This document shows positions 1 to 11,563 of a stretch of 64,000 nucleotides of DNA, in pieces (the stretch's first letter is position 1; the number at the start of each line of letters is the position of its first letter). The translations under genes were made by a program, and so were the position numbers. Origin of the DNA: Amphibalanus amphitrite. Taxonomy: Eukaryota > Arthropoda > Thecostraca > Balanomorpha > Balanidae. The notes below the pieces were generated by a model that saw only the letters and a list, made by a program, of their open reading frames with translations, was not told the DNA's origin and ran no database searches. The DNA is taken from assembly GCF_019059575.1 (NCBI RefSeq), contig NW_024883444.1, forward strand, positions 1 through 64,000. The letters are read 5' to 3'.

Positions 1-124
1 CGACTAGTGGTACGACCTATATAACCGTCGCACGCTGACAAAAAGCTTACAGATCCTTCATTGTTTTACCGAAAAAATGCTACTCGCGGCTATGTAAAGG
101 GGATGTTCGGAGCAACGTGCTCCT

Positions 125-464
125 CCTTCCGTCGTTTCCATCCTCAGGAATCAGGATACTGAAATCCTTCTCGTCCACGCCGAAACCCCACTCCGGGCTG
201 GACAGGCACCTTTATAACATGCGGGCACCCTTGGAGCGGCACCGCTGCTCCCGAGGGAGCGCACCCGTAGCGGGTGCAAAGAGTGCTTGGGGGGCTGGTC
301 GGTCTGTCAATTCGGACGGGCTCAGCCCGGCGACTCTGCATATATGTAGGCCGTAGGGTGTCTGCCCAGACCAATGTCTCCCCTATAATTCCTATCATTC
401 GTCCGACTCTGAAATGGTCTTGTCAGACCGAAAGGGCCTAACCCAACAAAACAAAAACAAACAA
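125..464 (+). repeat. Interspersed retroposon-like repeat, copy 1
   Basis: This stretch matches 32268-32598 over most of its length, with scattered differences and small indels. Both copies share a block starting near the word CCGTCGTTTCCATCCTCAG and both end in an A-rich tail (AACAAAACAAAAAC). A common 3' A-rich tail in two dispersed copies suggests a SINE or the 3' end of a non-LTR retrotransposon, oriented on the plus strand. No reverse transcriptase coding is visible, so the class is not assigned. Confidence 0.6.
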
Positions 465-528
465 GCAGCGTGCGCCAGTCGCAGCTGGGTGGCTACCAGC
501 AGCGCCGGCTCTCGATGACACGTCTATG

Positions 529-810
529 CACTGTAAAAAAAGTTTAGCACCCATGTCAAAAACCAGCACCCTACACCTGCTTATTTTAAGCAGGCTAAAT
601 GGGTAATAAATTTTAGCACCCTTTTCGAAAAATAGCTCCCTGTGCCGGCTTATTTTAAGCACCCTAAATGGCTGCAACCATTTAGGGTGCTTAAAATAAG
701 CCGGCAGAGGGAGCTATTTTTCGAAAAGGGTGCTAAAATTTAGCACCCAGTTAGCCTGCTTAAAATAAGCAGGTACAGGGTGCTGGTTTTTGACATGGGT
801 TTTTACAGTG
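529..810. mobile_element. Fold-back MITE (near-perfect 280-bp hairpin)
   Basis: The whole element reads as one inverted repeat. It begins CACTGTAAAA and ends TTTTACAGTG, and the two arms pair almost to the centre near the word TGGCTGCAACCA. Arms of about 135 bp carry the motif TGCTTAAAATAAGC in several positions. There is no coding capacity. The termini define a MITE, but the flanking duplication is not clear enough to name a superfamily. Confidence 0.75.
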
Positions 811-1175
811 TGGCGGAGTGGGAATGGGCGTGAACTGATGTGTGTGCCTGTACTTTAGCATAAGTGACCAACAGTGAGCTGTTTCTACTTTGATATATTT
901 AGCCTGACTCTGGAATAGCCACACTTGAGTGGAACGGGTCTAATTGGGACGTGAACTAAATAAATGTATAACTAAATAAAGCGGCGGTACATGCATGGGT
1001 AAATCACTGAGCAGTTTAAATTAAAAAGGTATTTATGGTGTGCATATGATCTATAAGCTTTTTGTCAGCGTGCGAGACCTTAGAGCTAGCCTCCTTTGTT
1101 TTAACATCACGGACGGCACGTATGCCACCCACATGCTGCACACTTGTTTTTATTTGGCCCAATCACTCTGAAATT
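811..1175. other. Non-coding spacer
   Basis: No gene, splice-bounded exon or clear repeat end is visible. The sequence is AT-rich, with stop codons in every frame. Confidence 0.5.
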
Positions 1176-1330
1176 TCTCAAACTCCCTGACCGGTCAGTG
1201 AGTTTGCAAACTCCCTAGTGAATTTGTAAACTCCCTAGTGAGTTTACAAACTCACTGATGGGTCAGGGAGTTTGCAAACTCACTAGGGAGTTTGCAAACT
1301 CACGGATTTCTCAAACTCCCTGTAACAACT
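1176..1330. repeat. Palindromic tandem cluster of GAGTTTGCAAACTC
   Basis: The 14-bp palindrome GAGTTTGCAAACTC and close variants recur at roughly 20-25 bp spacing. They are separated by CCTAGTGA-type words and face both ways, so the block as a whole can also fold. It looks like a short satellite or the core of a small inverted-repeat element. Confidence 0.6.
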
Positions 1331-1637
1331 ACACATATTTGTCACGTTATTTTTAGATTTGTGTGGACATATTTGGATCGTTTATGAGACGGATGGTGTT
1401 TTTAATCAAAGTAAATCAGGAATGAAAATTTATTGAAATCTGTAGAGAAAACAGGCTGGGCTTGAATCAAATCATATGTCCAAAAACACCCTGCTAAAAG
1501 CCTGCTGAAAGGCGAGCTAGCAGTACCTATCATCAGTCTGAGCTCCTGCTAACAGTGACGCGCTGGAGACATGATGCTGTTGGCACCGCGGGACCATGGA
1601 ATGTGAGCGGGAGGCGGCAGGCAGACTGGAGAGCCCA

Positions 1638-1704
1638 CGACAGCTGCGAATGGGCGAGAACATCCGACAGCTGCGAATGGGCGAGAACATCCGACAGCTG
1701 CGAA
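1638..1704. repeat. 27-bp tandem repeat, about 2.5 copies
   Basis: The unit starting CGACAGCTGCGAATGGGC is repeated head to tail without change, and the last copy is cut short. Small reading frames across it are repeat artefacts. Confidence 0.8.
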
Positions 1705-1896
1705 CTGGAAGGTGACAAACGACCGTGATAGCTAGCGAACACGGAAAGTGGTCTGTCACATGCATTACTGCGACATCAAAATTATTGCAGCACTATCACT
1801 GAATTATTAACAGGGGAGCGGTCTTAACTGCGCTAAGAGGGACATCACTAAGGAGATACAGAGCTGCCAGCTGACTGTCTGTGCCGTCTGAACCCC

Positions 1897-2051
1897 AGTG
1901 GCGGATCCAGGGGGGGGGGGGGGCAAAATGGGCATTTGCCCCCCCCCCCCAAACGGCATGATTTTAACATTACGCCTATGGACGATGCATGGAAAGAATC
2001 GATAAATTTTTATGGTTTGCCCCCCCAAACCTCTGAGCTGGATCCGCCTCT
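1897..2051. mobile_element. Short MITE with AGTGGCGGATCCAG ends
   Basis: The left end AGTGGCGGATCCAG and the right end CTGGATCCGCCTCT are inverted repeats with one difference. Just inside are G and C homopolymer runs that also pair. At about 155 bp and with no coding sequence, this is a typical miniature inverted-repeat element. The GGCGGATCCAG terminus is a common MITE style, but its superfamily is not certain here. Confidence 0.65.
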
Positions 2052-2133
2052 GCCGAACCCTGGAGCACTGGAGCAGTGTACATAGGTAGTGCGTGGTCGA
2101 GAAACTTTATTACAAGGTGAATATAAGTGAGGT

Positions 2134-2391
<258 letters not shown>

Positions 2392-3227
2392 AAGAGAGAG
2401 ATCAGCTGGTATGAAAGAGATAGAGCACCACTCACCACCCATTTCGACATTTAGGCAAATTGTGAAAACGGAAGTCAACACTGAATATTAGGTTTCGTGT
2501 CTTTTATACATAGCAGTGGATATTTCCAGCAACGTCGTCTGCACGAAAAAGCATAGGTAGGTATAGCGCCACGCTCTTGGGTCATACTGAATAGTGAATT
2601 CATTTCAGCTGAAAACCGCAGCTTTAAAAACCACACCACAGCTTTAGGTATACATTACCTAAAGCTGTATTACTGCTGCTATAAAGCTGTATAATATATA
2701 GCTGTATATATAGCTATATAGCTGTATAAAGCTGTATTATCTGACGGGCAGCATCACCGTGGACATTCTCTGCCACGTCAAACCGGGACCATTATACGAG
2801 TCCTTCCCATGGTGCACGGGGACCTCACAAACCAGCTGCATAAGACCGTTACAATGCGAAGCATTTAAGATATGCTATGATCTATACTTTTGTATTGTAA
2901 GTATGCGGTAAACAAAGTTATCCACGCTTTTTTGTCGTATTTAATTCGATCGTATCAGACACGAACACTGCAGATGAGGTCAGGCCGAGTGGAAGCTAAG
3001 GGTTGCTTTACGCCCAGGTCAAACCAATACACTCCGATCGAAATGCCCGGGGTAGCCAAGTGAGTTCGGGTGCCGAATGTCAGTTTTGACATTGTGCGCT
3101 GGAAGCAGCTCACTTTCTCGTATTACTATTGACGAATGTTGAAGGCTGCCATCACCAGCCACAGCCGCCGTCGCGGTCAGAGGCTTCACGTCTAAATCAT
3201 CGCAGCGACTCGAACTTGTACCTTGTA
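2392..3227. other. Non-coding, with AT-rich AGCTGTATA repeats
   Basis: No gene is seen. Around 2640-2740 the word AGCTGTATA and its complement recur several times, with a short inverted repeat built on CTTTAGGTA and TACCTAAAG. The remainder is unique sequence. Confidence 0.5.
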
Positions 3228-3262
3228 CCCCCCCCCCCACACACACACACACACGCACACAT
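3228..3262. repeat. C-run followed by (AC)n microsatellite
   Basis: A poly-C run passes directly into about a dozen AC dinucleotides with one interruption. Confidence 0.9.
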
Positions 3263-3525
3263 TCAAGTCTCAGAAAAGCAGGAGCGCCGATAAAACGCAC
3301 TGCATCGTTACACATCAGTTCACCGCATTATGTCTGGTGTGGATTTGGAATCCAATGCTTCCCGACAAATATGTGTCCCTATCTTTTCATGGCTGTCACT
3401 TTATGACGCGATTGACAGCGGTGCCGTGACTTATGTCGCCGCTGAGGCCAAAACTCTGCGGATGGTCACATTTGACCGAATCTCCATATCTAGGGCTGCT
3501 GGGGATCACTAGTCACTGCATTTAG

Positions 3526-3791
3526 TAGAGATGTCAATCGGATACCAACTTTTTGGTATACCGATGCCAAACCGATACCAACTTGGTATTTGGTATTTCA
3601 ATCGTACCTAATGTGTTTGGTATTTTGTTGGTATCATAAATCCTCACTAATGTATAAGAGGCTAAGAAATCGGTAAACAGTTGGTATTTTCCTCATTTTC
3701 CCAAGTTGGTTTGGTTTCGGTATTTTCCCGTGGTTTTGGTTGGTATTTGGTTTGGTATCGGTATTCCGATTTTCCGTAATTGACATCACTA
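3526..3791. mobile_element. hAT-type MITE with perfect 8-bp duplication
   Basis: The termini TAGAGATGTCAAT and ATTGACATCACTA are inverted repeats with one mismatch. The element is flanked on both sides by the identical octamer GCATTTAG (3518-3525 and 3792-3799). An 8-bp target duplication with TA(G)-starting ends is characteristic of the hAT superfamily. The interior is a run of GGTAT and ATACC words that pair with each other. At 266 bp it has no transposase and must have been moved in trans. Confidence 0.88.
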
Positions 3792-3817
3792 GCATTTAGC
3801 CCCGCACAGCTCGCTCC

Positions 3818-4715
3818 GTAGGGGAAGTTGGGGGAACGCCGAATACTTTTTTTCTGACGCCCGTAGCACGCAAGGTAGACAACATAAGCTATTCTTGTTG
3901 GCGTCATTCGAGAGGCCAGTCTTTTGCCTTTCAAACATACCAGGCGCATTTGATGAATTCGCATACCGTTAAGCGCACAAACTAAAAATATCAAAGAAGT
4001 GACTTTTTCGGCGTTGCCCCGGACTGCGGGGAAAGCCGAAAATGGGAGAAATGATCTACGGGGAATGCCGACATTGATGTTTTGCCACTTTATCTCAAAC
4101 TTTATCCAGAATTTATCAAAGCTGACACGCGTTTTAAGAGCTTGAGGACGCTTGGTGCACACTGGAAGTTATAATTGTGTGATATAATAAGAAAATGCCA
4201 GGTAAATAATTCCTTATAGGTAACAGGCCGTTGTGTCGGTTGAAAGTGTAATTTGTGTGACTAAAAATTCGCGTTGCTATTCTACAGCAGTAAAGTCCAC
4301 GTAGCGTGCTTTAACGTGCGTAATTGCACGTTTTCGGCATTACCCCAGCCAGCCATACTTTCATTTGCAGGCCCATAACTTTTCAACGTGCCGTATAAAT
4401 TTCAAATAGGCAGCACACTTATGCAAAGACATGCTGAAGATTACTTGACCGAATTGGCCAGACAAACGGTAGCATAATGAGTAAGAAATGCAGCTTCAAA
4501 GGCGCATGTAGTACAAGGAACGCGTACCTTGAAAACGCTCTTGGCGCCCTCACAGCCGAAGTATTCCGAATGACGACTCGTAACAAACATGCGATAATTG
4601 GTAGTCACTTAAGCTTCAGAGCATCACTAACAGGTGGCATCCATGTCTTACGGTTTTCGAAATATCTCGAATTTCGGCTTTGCCCCAACTCCGGCATTGC
4701 CCCAACTTCCCCTAC
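3818..4715. mobile_element. DNA transposon remnant, GTAGGGGAAGTTGGGG ends
   Basis: The 16-bp left end GTAGGGGAAGTTGGGG has a perfect inverted copy at the right end. Subterminal words such as GGCATTGCCCC and GGGGAATGCCG recur inside. The 0.9-kb interior is AT-rich and holds no recognisable transposase; the minus-strand frame across its left half matches no family I know. It abuts the hAT MITE at 3526 and resembles the 25954 element in its GGGGCAA-type motifs, so the two may belong to one superfamily (inference). Confidence 0.65.
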
Positions 4716-5809
4716 CTTTCCGACCTTTCAGCATGCATGACCGAGTCAGCTTTCGGCTGAACTGCTGCACAGCATTAGCGGAGCAGATGAACTACATCTT
4801 CTCATCGCATTCCATTTCCAGTCCTGAGAGCGTTGCGCGACAGCAGAATAGTCTAGCTTCACCAGCGTGCTGGTTGCTGCCTCACCATTGATCCCACATC
4901 AGCGCTACCCTATCTAATTGAAAATGTAAAGGCGATGTGATATGAAGTCCATCCAATCACGTCTTGAATAATTAACAGCTCTGCAGCATTGATTCCAAGT
5001 CATAATTAACACGATTGACGCATAAACACATGTCACGGCTCAAACGGGGAAGGTCACGTTTCGATCAATGGGATGCTCGGCATTGTGAAATTAGGAACAA
5101 TAGGTAGAATGTGTAAAAATTGATGTTATTTAGCTGCACGGCAGTGATATTGCTTCGTTAAAGATTATTAAACCACTAGCTTTGCTTTATTTTAGATGAA
5201 AGCTCCAGTAAACATCATTTTCCTTTGTCAGCCTGTTTTGAGGCTGCTATAATCTTGCTTACCCTCGTTATAGAATATAAGGCATGCTCTGACTCCCTTT
5301 TTAAAGTCTTGAAATGGAACTTCACAATTTTGCTGCCAAGAAACTCGGCCTTTTATCAGATAGCGCACTTGTATGATACACGTTCGTATTTGTCAGCACT
5401 TTACTCTAAGAAATACCATCAGTATTCGGGGCTGGCCACTCCGGAATCATTAGCAGCCGTCCGGCGTCGGAAGGAAGTGATCTCCCGGGGCTCAGTTTCA
5501 CCCGATGCAGCATGTTTCTCTCAGTCACGACCCTGTACCACTCCCAGGAAAAAGCTCAGCACCAACACGATTTTCGTGGAAGCTGAGTAATCGGTTCTTG
5601 GTTTGTACAAGAGATCCCAGGTAGAAAACCGAACCTCTCTGGCTACCGGCGCTCGCCGTTTTCTGCTCTTCACGCTCAAAGCTTTCGTCCAGAATCAAAC
5701 CGTGGCCTCGCCTCAGCTTCAACAAAACCTGTATTGTAAAGGTCAAGGAATGTATAATATTTCACGCCAAACAGACATCGAACATGACTTTAAGCTAATG
5801 CAATAGTCA
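4716..5809. other. Non-coding spacer
   Basis: Several short open frames exist but none has family motifs or splice-bounded exon structure. I see nothing that supports a gene here. Confidence 0.5.
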
Positions 5810-5915
5810 ATCCGACTCCGTTGTAACATTTTATGTTTTTAGCGACTCCGACTCTAACTCCGACACCGGTCAGAACTGTCGACTCTGATCAACTCCGACT
5901 CCGCAGCCCTGACTG
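5810..5915. repeat. GACTCC-rich dispersed repeat, copy 1
   Basis: The sequence is imperfect iterations of GACTCC that end in CCGACTCCGCAGCCCT. The same ending closes the copy at 19132-19255, and its complement opens the copy at 16530 (AGGGCTGCGGAGTCG). This is a dispersed small element with AGGGCTGCGGAGTCGG at one end. Confidence 0.7.
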
Positions 5916-6298
5916 GAAGCACTGGATTTGATTACTTCAAGTGCTTATGTGGCTCGGTGTAAGGGCACACTTAAAAGGAAACTGTTGTTATGTGACAGCT
6001 GAAGTGACTTCCTATTATAATCTGTGATGGCAAGCAAAGATAATGTCGAACAGACCAAGCCGAGTCAACAGATCCCGTTTTCATTTCATTTTATTCTCTT
6101 TTGTTTTGTTGTATGTGTTGATGGACGCGAATGTGTCTGCTTGTCATGCGTATTTGTATACATTCATGCAGGACAACGCATGAAATGTAAATGCATGTTC
6201 TATTAAATCAACCTTTTCTCTTTTTTTGCTTATTCCACGACAATCGACAAATAAAATATTAAATTTGCACCCACATATTTCATTCTTCGTTGAAAACT
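5916..6298. other. Non-coding spacer
   Basis: Unique AT-rich sequence with no recognisable feature. Confidence 0.45.
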
Positions 6299-7238
6299 GG
6301 TGTAAGGGGTTGTGATGGGTGGGGAAGCCAACTGTGGCAAGGATTTTTTTTCTTCGAACAACGATTTCCGAGATATAGCCTCGGGCAATTCCTGGAGGTC
6401 ACGCTGCAACCCTATGTTTGGCGGCTTATAACTCAGAAACTATTGGTTTTCTGTGATAATTTTTTATACAGTTCAACTCACAATCAACCAACAAACGTTT
6501 TGGCTATCTCGGATTTTCAATTTTTGAAAATTTTGATCACATGACCCACAGATAACAGTAGTACTGGATTGGAAACAGGATTCCGGTGGCTGCAGTAAGA
6601 GGCCGAAAACAGAACCAAATATTTCGTGCCCAGACTTCGATATCTCCTCTCACAGGCAACAAAAAATATTGGTTTATGTGATTGTGAATGAAACTTATAA
6701 AGAAGCAATCTAGCCGTGCTCGTGTTTATTGTTGCGTTTTTGCATAATGGCAACTTATTTTACTAAACGTTGCTGGTTACACTTTCCTCACCGTGGTGAG
6801 GGAACGTATGCCACTGATTTGATTATAATGATTTCTCACTCTCATCAACAAAAAGAACTTGTAGGTACATGGGATTTTGATCTCTTTATTTACATGCTAA
6901 TCGACACCAGTCCTGTCACAACGAACCATCCAAACATCAAAATTCAAACAAACGTCACAAAACACCCCTTCAAGTGTCACTTCGCTTCGCCTGCCCTCCC
7001 AATTTCATCAGCGACATTACTTCCCCGCCTTACATCTTCTTGACCCTGCTGAGCTTTGGCCTCTTGTCGCTCCTCGATCGGGTTGCACCAGTGGCTGGGG
7101 TGTCTGCTTCCTGACTTTCGATGGACAGCACTGTCTGTCTCACTTATCAGTTACCATGTTTCCACACTTTCCAGCGAATCGATTGAAAACCGTCGCACTT
7201 ACATCTCTGGAAGGAGGCTCCTAAGGACGTCGTGGCTA

Positions 7239-8200
7239 TTATTGCAAACGACTTCCGGTCAGTTCGACATCCCGGTGTACGACTATCTTCGTCACTTCTG
7301 CGTCACTTCTTGGTTGATCGCGGACCAGCAGCTGGTTCCTGTTAGCTTCCGTCTTCGGCAGTTGCCTCCAAATATGGCAGATCCTCACGGTGAGGTCGAT
7401 GTCTTCCTCGTCTTTCTCCAGTCGTACCTCCAGCGGCGTAGCACCATTATAGATTTGCAGGCTAGCGGAGGGACCGTAGTTGTTACGCCTGGTGGCCGAG
7501 CGTGCCAGGGCGCCGGAGCTGTGTCCCAGGGAGGCCTTGGCGCTGTCATCCAGGTCCTCCATTTCAGTGGATTTCGCCACCGCGGCCACTAGCTCCTGGA
7601 TGACAAGAGCACCATCCTGCTGTCACTCCTGCCGTGATGGTGCCATTTGGGCGGAGGCGTCGGCGGGGCTGAAACGTGACCAGTGACCACCATCTGAGGC
7701 CCTTAGTTCGGAGTACCGCCTCATCCTCCAGGAACTGTCGGATACTCGACCAGTTGTAGTTGCCACCTGATAGCTGATATTGTCATTTGTGAAGAACGTA
7801 TCGGTCTGGCCCTTCATAACATGCTTCTGGTGTGAGTGGCGTGCCGATGCTATGGCTAGTTTCGCTGGCCGCTCGTGCACAGGGGGCATCGCGTAATCCA
7901 CGCTGGTCAATACTGACAGGACTGCGCCGCTCTTGAGCCGACGGCGCGGTTTCTGCATGCCGGTGCGAAATGACCGATCATCTTCGAAATCTTTCTTTCT
8001 GAAATGCAGCTCACACACAGCGGAATAGTCCTGATCCCACTCAGCCCGGTCACGGTGACCCATGGCGCCAACCCACTGAGCCCGTAGAGGTGTTTCGGTG
8101 GGAAAAGCGAATAGGTGGCATGTGAGACATCTCCTGTTTTAATCTTTTGTTCCTCTTGGTTCGTTGGGTTGTAGCCAGAACGGCAGCTTTTACCGCTCAT
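7239..8200 (-). pseudogene. THAP zinc-finger protein, frameshifted and with internal stop
   Basis: Reading right to left, the frame opens near 8200 (MSGKSC). It passes through a THAP-like LFPPKH and LRAQWVGAM, then YSAVCELHF (the C-x2-H half of the C2CH zinc site), DFE, and an AVPxIF-like SGAVLSVL. Between KH and LR the frame shifts, consistent with loss of one base. A TGA after APSRQE interrupts the frame, which then continues open to 7239. The first Cys pair is also incomplete (SCRSGYNP, where a second Cys is expected). THAP domains bind DNA and occur in P-element and Kolobok transposases as well as host proteins. Position inside an inverted-repeat element favours a dead transposon gene. 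Confidence 0.7.
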
Positions 8201-8528
8201 TCCCCTCCTCCATTGTTGATGTACTTGTACGTTAAGGCCTTGCACCGCATTTTTTTCAAAAGGAAACACCACGCATTGTGCCCTCTAAATTATCAAATTA
8301 AAAGTGAAATACTTCAATTCTTTTAGCAAATGAAAGTAACATTGGTAGCTTCGATTTTAAATGCAAACGACAAAACACAAAAATGACGATTTTTGCCATA
8401 CACAACACACAAATTATCCACCCAGCAGCACGCGAGAACTCCATTTTGGCGCCGTCGCATAAAAACATTCGGCCTCTTACTGCAACTGCCAATATTCTGT
8501 TTCCAATCCAGTACTACTGTTATCTGTG

Positions 8529-9772
8529 CATGACCTTTTGACCATTTTTCAAAGAGTGACCTTGATATTTTCCCCACCGAAAGTTAAAAGTTTGTCTGCT
8601 GACGATTAAAGCCTTATTAATTGTCATTCATATGCGATAATAAAAAGTGGTTATCGCCCTGCGTTGACCTCAGGTCGGATCATTTTTATGTCCTGTCCAT
8701 TATTACGAGCGGGAGCGACAGCGAGACCTCGAGAACAATGCAAAATAGCGACAAGCGGTAAACGGTACAGGGTACACACGGATAAGGTCTACAATTTTTT
8801 ACTGAGGTCATTTTCAGGTCAGGTCAAAGATGACGTCACAGGGGCAAAAAAGAAGTCAAAATAACGGCACTACATACATATGAAGTTTTTCTCGAATAAC
8901 TTTCGAGGTATCCCAGCTAGGAACAAACTAATAGCACCATCGTGATCCTCTCGTCGATCCGCATCGAAACATATGTACTCGTATGTTGACCTCAAAAGGT
9001 CAAGGTCAAAAGTTGACCTTAGATCACGTGATCTAAGGTCATCATATATATCATTCGCTGCGCCTTGACGAGCTGAGCACAATGAGTCCATCCGCGCATC
9101 TATATCTCAAACCTGTAAGGAGTTATTAGCAAAAAACCTTTGTTGACCTTTAATGACGTCACATGACCTTACAGTTGCCCATGAGCAAAAAAGGGTCTCA
9201 AGGTTGGCAAAGTTGATCCTATATGAAGTCACTCATGGTATATGAGGCGATTCCGACGAATTGTAGTTTAAAAGTAAGCCAGCCGATTTTTCCCAAATTG
9301 ACTTTTAATGGGGTGGTCAAGAAATTGACTTAGGTCATTGATATCGAAATTCAAAGCGAACTGGCGCTAGGCCAAAGCAAACACAATGGTGCCTGTTCCA
9401 CGTTTCTTTCTTTATTAGATCAAAAGGTACAGCCAAAACTATTTTGACTTCCTTTTTACCCCTGTGACGTCATCTTTGACCTGACCTGAAAATGACCTCA
9501 GTAAAAATTGTAGACCCTATCCGTGTGTACCCTGTACCGTTTACCACTTGTCGCTATCTTGCTTTGTTCTCGAGATCTCGCTGTCGCTCCCGCTCGTAAT
9601 AATGGACAGGTCATAAAAATGATCTGACCTGAGGTCAACGCAGGGCGATAACCACTTTTTTATTATCGCATATGAATGACAATTGATAAGGCTTTAATCT
9701 TCAGCAGACAAACTTTTAACTTTCGGTGGGGAAATATCAAGGTCACTCTTTGAAAAATGGTCAAAAGGTCAT
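8529..9772. repeat. Nested 1.2-kb palindrome with AGGTCA motifs
   Basis: The left arm (about 8529-8862) and right arm (about 9440-9772) are near-identical inverted copies of roughly 335 bp. Each carries GACCTCAGGTC-type words and a TGACGTCA octamer. The centre repeats the same vocabulary, including TGACCTTAGATCACGTGATC. It shares words such as ATATATATCATTCG with the TTAA element at 30056, so it is probably a related insertion within the larger composite. Confidence 0.7.
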
Positions 9773-10039
9773 GTGATCAAAATTTTCAAAAATTGAAAAT
9801 CCGAGATAGCCCAAATGTTTGTTGGTTGATTGTGAGTTGAACTGTATAAAAAAAAAAAAAAATTATCATAGAAAACCAATAGTTTCTGAGTTATAAGCCG
9901 CCAAACATAGGGTTGCAGCGTGACCTCCAGGAATTGCCCGAGGCTACATATATCTCGGAAACCGTTGTTCGAAGAAAAAAATCCCTGCCACAGCTGGCTT
10001 TCCCGCCCATCACAACCCATTACACCAATAGGGTTGGGA

Positions 10040-11559
10040 CCTATCTGCATGCTCTGTATGTTTTGGTAAAATAAAAAGCTCAGAATTTTTAATGATTTAA
10101 TTTAAAATCAGTTTGTTAAAAAAATGCCTAGTTAGTTCAGAAATTCATTATTTGTGGCTGAAAACAACTTGCTTCTGATTGGTCGGGCTAATCATGACGT
10201 CACATGTAGGTATATAACTGTCTGTATATTTGGCGCAGTTGAGACATACATTTTCTATGTATTTTCCTATGGTAAATCGGAGTGATTGGTCGTGTTTTCA
10301 GTGTCTCTTTATTTTGCGCTGGTATTGCGTGGCTAAGAAGTTTTATCAAGAATGGCATATACTAAAATGTTCCTTTAATAATGGAGCTTCAATATCTGTG
10401 AGTTTTATTGGCAAGCGAAAACTGATTTCGCTGTTATTTTATCTGGAAATTACTCATTTTTTTAGGTCAATATTCAAAATATTTTACGGGAACAAGTTGG
10501 CACTTTTCTTGATTTTTGCACTCAAATCGCGTGCGATTCAACTGTATTGGAACTTGCAAAGAAGCTTGGTGATTAATTAACTGTGTTGTTATGGCACTGT
10601 TTGCAAAGCATGGATAATGAAACTCTGCCAAAGACTTAGCTACATAGCAATGCCTCAAGTAATACGCAGGAGGGACAGAATTCAGAGTCCGATCGAGAAG
10701 AATCGGTGCAAATGCTACGAAGACCAGGCAGCTCTGATACAATAGCTAGTCGTCTCACTACTCTCACTCCATTAGACCAGCTGATTCCTGACAGCACCGA
10801 CTCGGATGCAAAGATGGAGCTCATCTTCCAAGCCAGAAACCAGTTCTTTGATGGAAGATGTGATGCTGCCTCGTCTCTGCTTTGTTGGCCACTTTGGACG
10901 GGGCGGAGCTCCGCTCCTTGCGTGAGCGGTTATTCGCCTGTCATCCAGAAATAGTTCCTTCGTTTGCTGGCCGTTCCCTGATTAGGTGCAATACGGGGAG
11001 CTGTAATCAAGGAAGTAACTTTCCATATGAAAGGGGTGCAGGTGCACCCCCGTCCCCCATCTACTAAAAGTGCACCCCCATAGGCTAAGCGGCGCCCCAC
11101 ACGCCGCCCCACACGATTAGCTCTATAGAGCAGATGGCGAGGGTGATTTCTCGGCTACATTCCATCTCCGCGTCGTGATGCTTGTGGGCTTGGAAAGCGT
11201 CCAGTCGTATGTAGGGTAGTGTAGGGGTAGGGTTGAGTTCAATAAGGTCCTTACATTTGAAAGGTTTGAACAACCAGCAATCAGCACAACATACCACAAG
11301 TTAAATAAAAAACTACCAAACTCCGCCCAACTAATATTAATAAACATTACAGCCAAACTAATGGCCTAAATAAAAATATATCTCAAATCCTAACAGTTAT
11401 CGCGGGTGATGGCGCCATGAGTTGCTATTATCCAAAACAGATGCAAATAAACATGTTTGTATGTCCTATGTATGTTTGTTTTAAAAACGTTGCAGCGGCG
11501 CTGGGAACTGCAGTCTTGGATCTGGGTAAGTTTGGCATCTGCAACTCTTCATATACACA
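10040..11559. other. Intergenic stretch, no gene recognised
   Basis: One open segment around 10706-10954 reads like protein (for example IASRLTTLTPLDQLIP), but I recognise no family and see no convincing splice sites. A small inverted repeat built on GTGCACCCCC lies near 11033-11083. Otherwise nothing is seen. Confidence 0.4.
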
Positions 11560-11563
11560 TTAA

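Larger units (their letters stand above)
6299..10032. mobile_element. Composite inverted-repeat element carrying a THAP pseudogene
   Basis: A terminal block of about 250 bp at 6299-6545 recurs as its reverse complement at about 9773-10025. Both contain the words GGCAATTCCTGGAGGTCACG and GGCTTATAACTCAGAAAC. Inside lie a broken THAP-domain gene on the minus strand and a second, nested palindrome (8529-9772). A third inverted pair links about 6545-6620 with 8470-8535. The right edge runs into AATAGGGTT, like the end of the TTAA element at 30056. The structure suggests a THAP-encoding DNA transposon, later rearranged by nested insertion; the superfamily is not settled. Confidence 0.6.

Noticed and set aside
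1176..1330. CRISPR-like array
   Set aside because: The repeats are short palindromes without unique spacers of constant length, and the genome is animal.
3662..4162. 166-codon open frame on the minus strand
   Set aside because: It straddles the edge between the hAT MITE and the 3818 element and shows no domain, so it is a chance frame in repeats.
7056..7592. 178-codon plus-strand frame
   Set aside because: It is antisense to the THAP pseudogene, which has recognisable domain motifs on the other strand.
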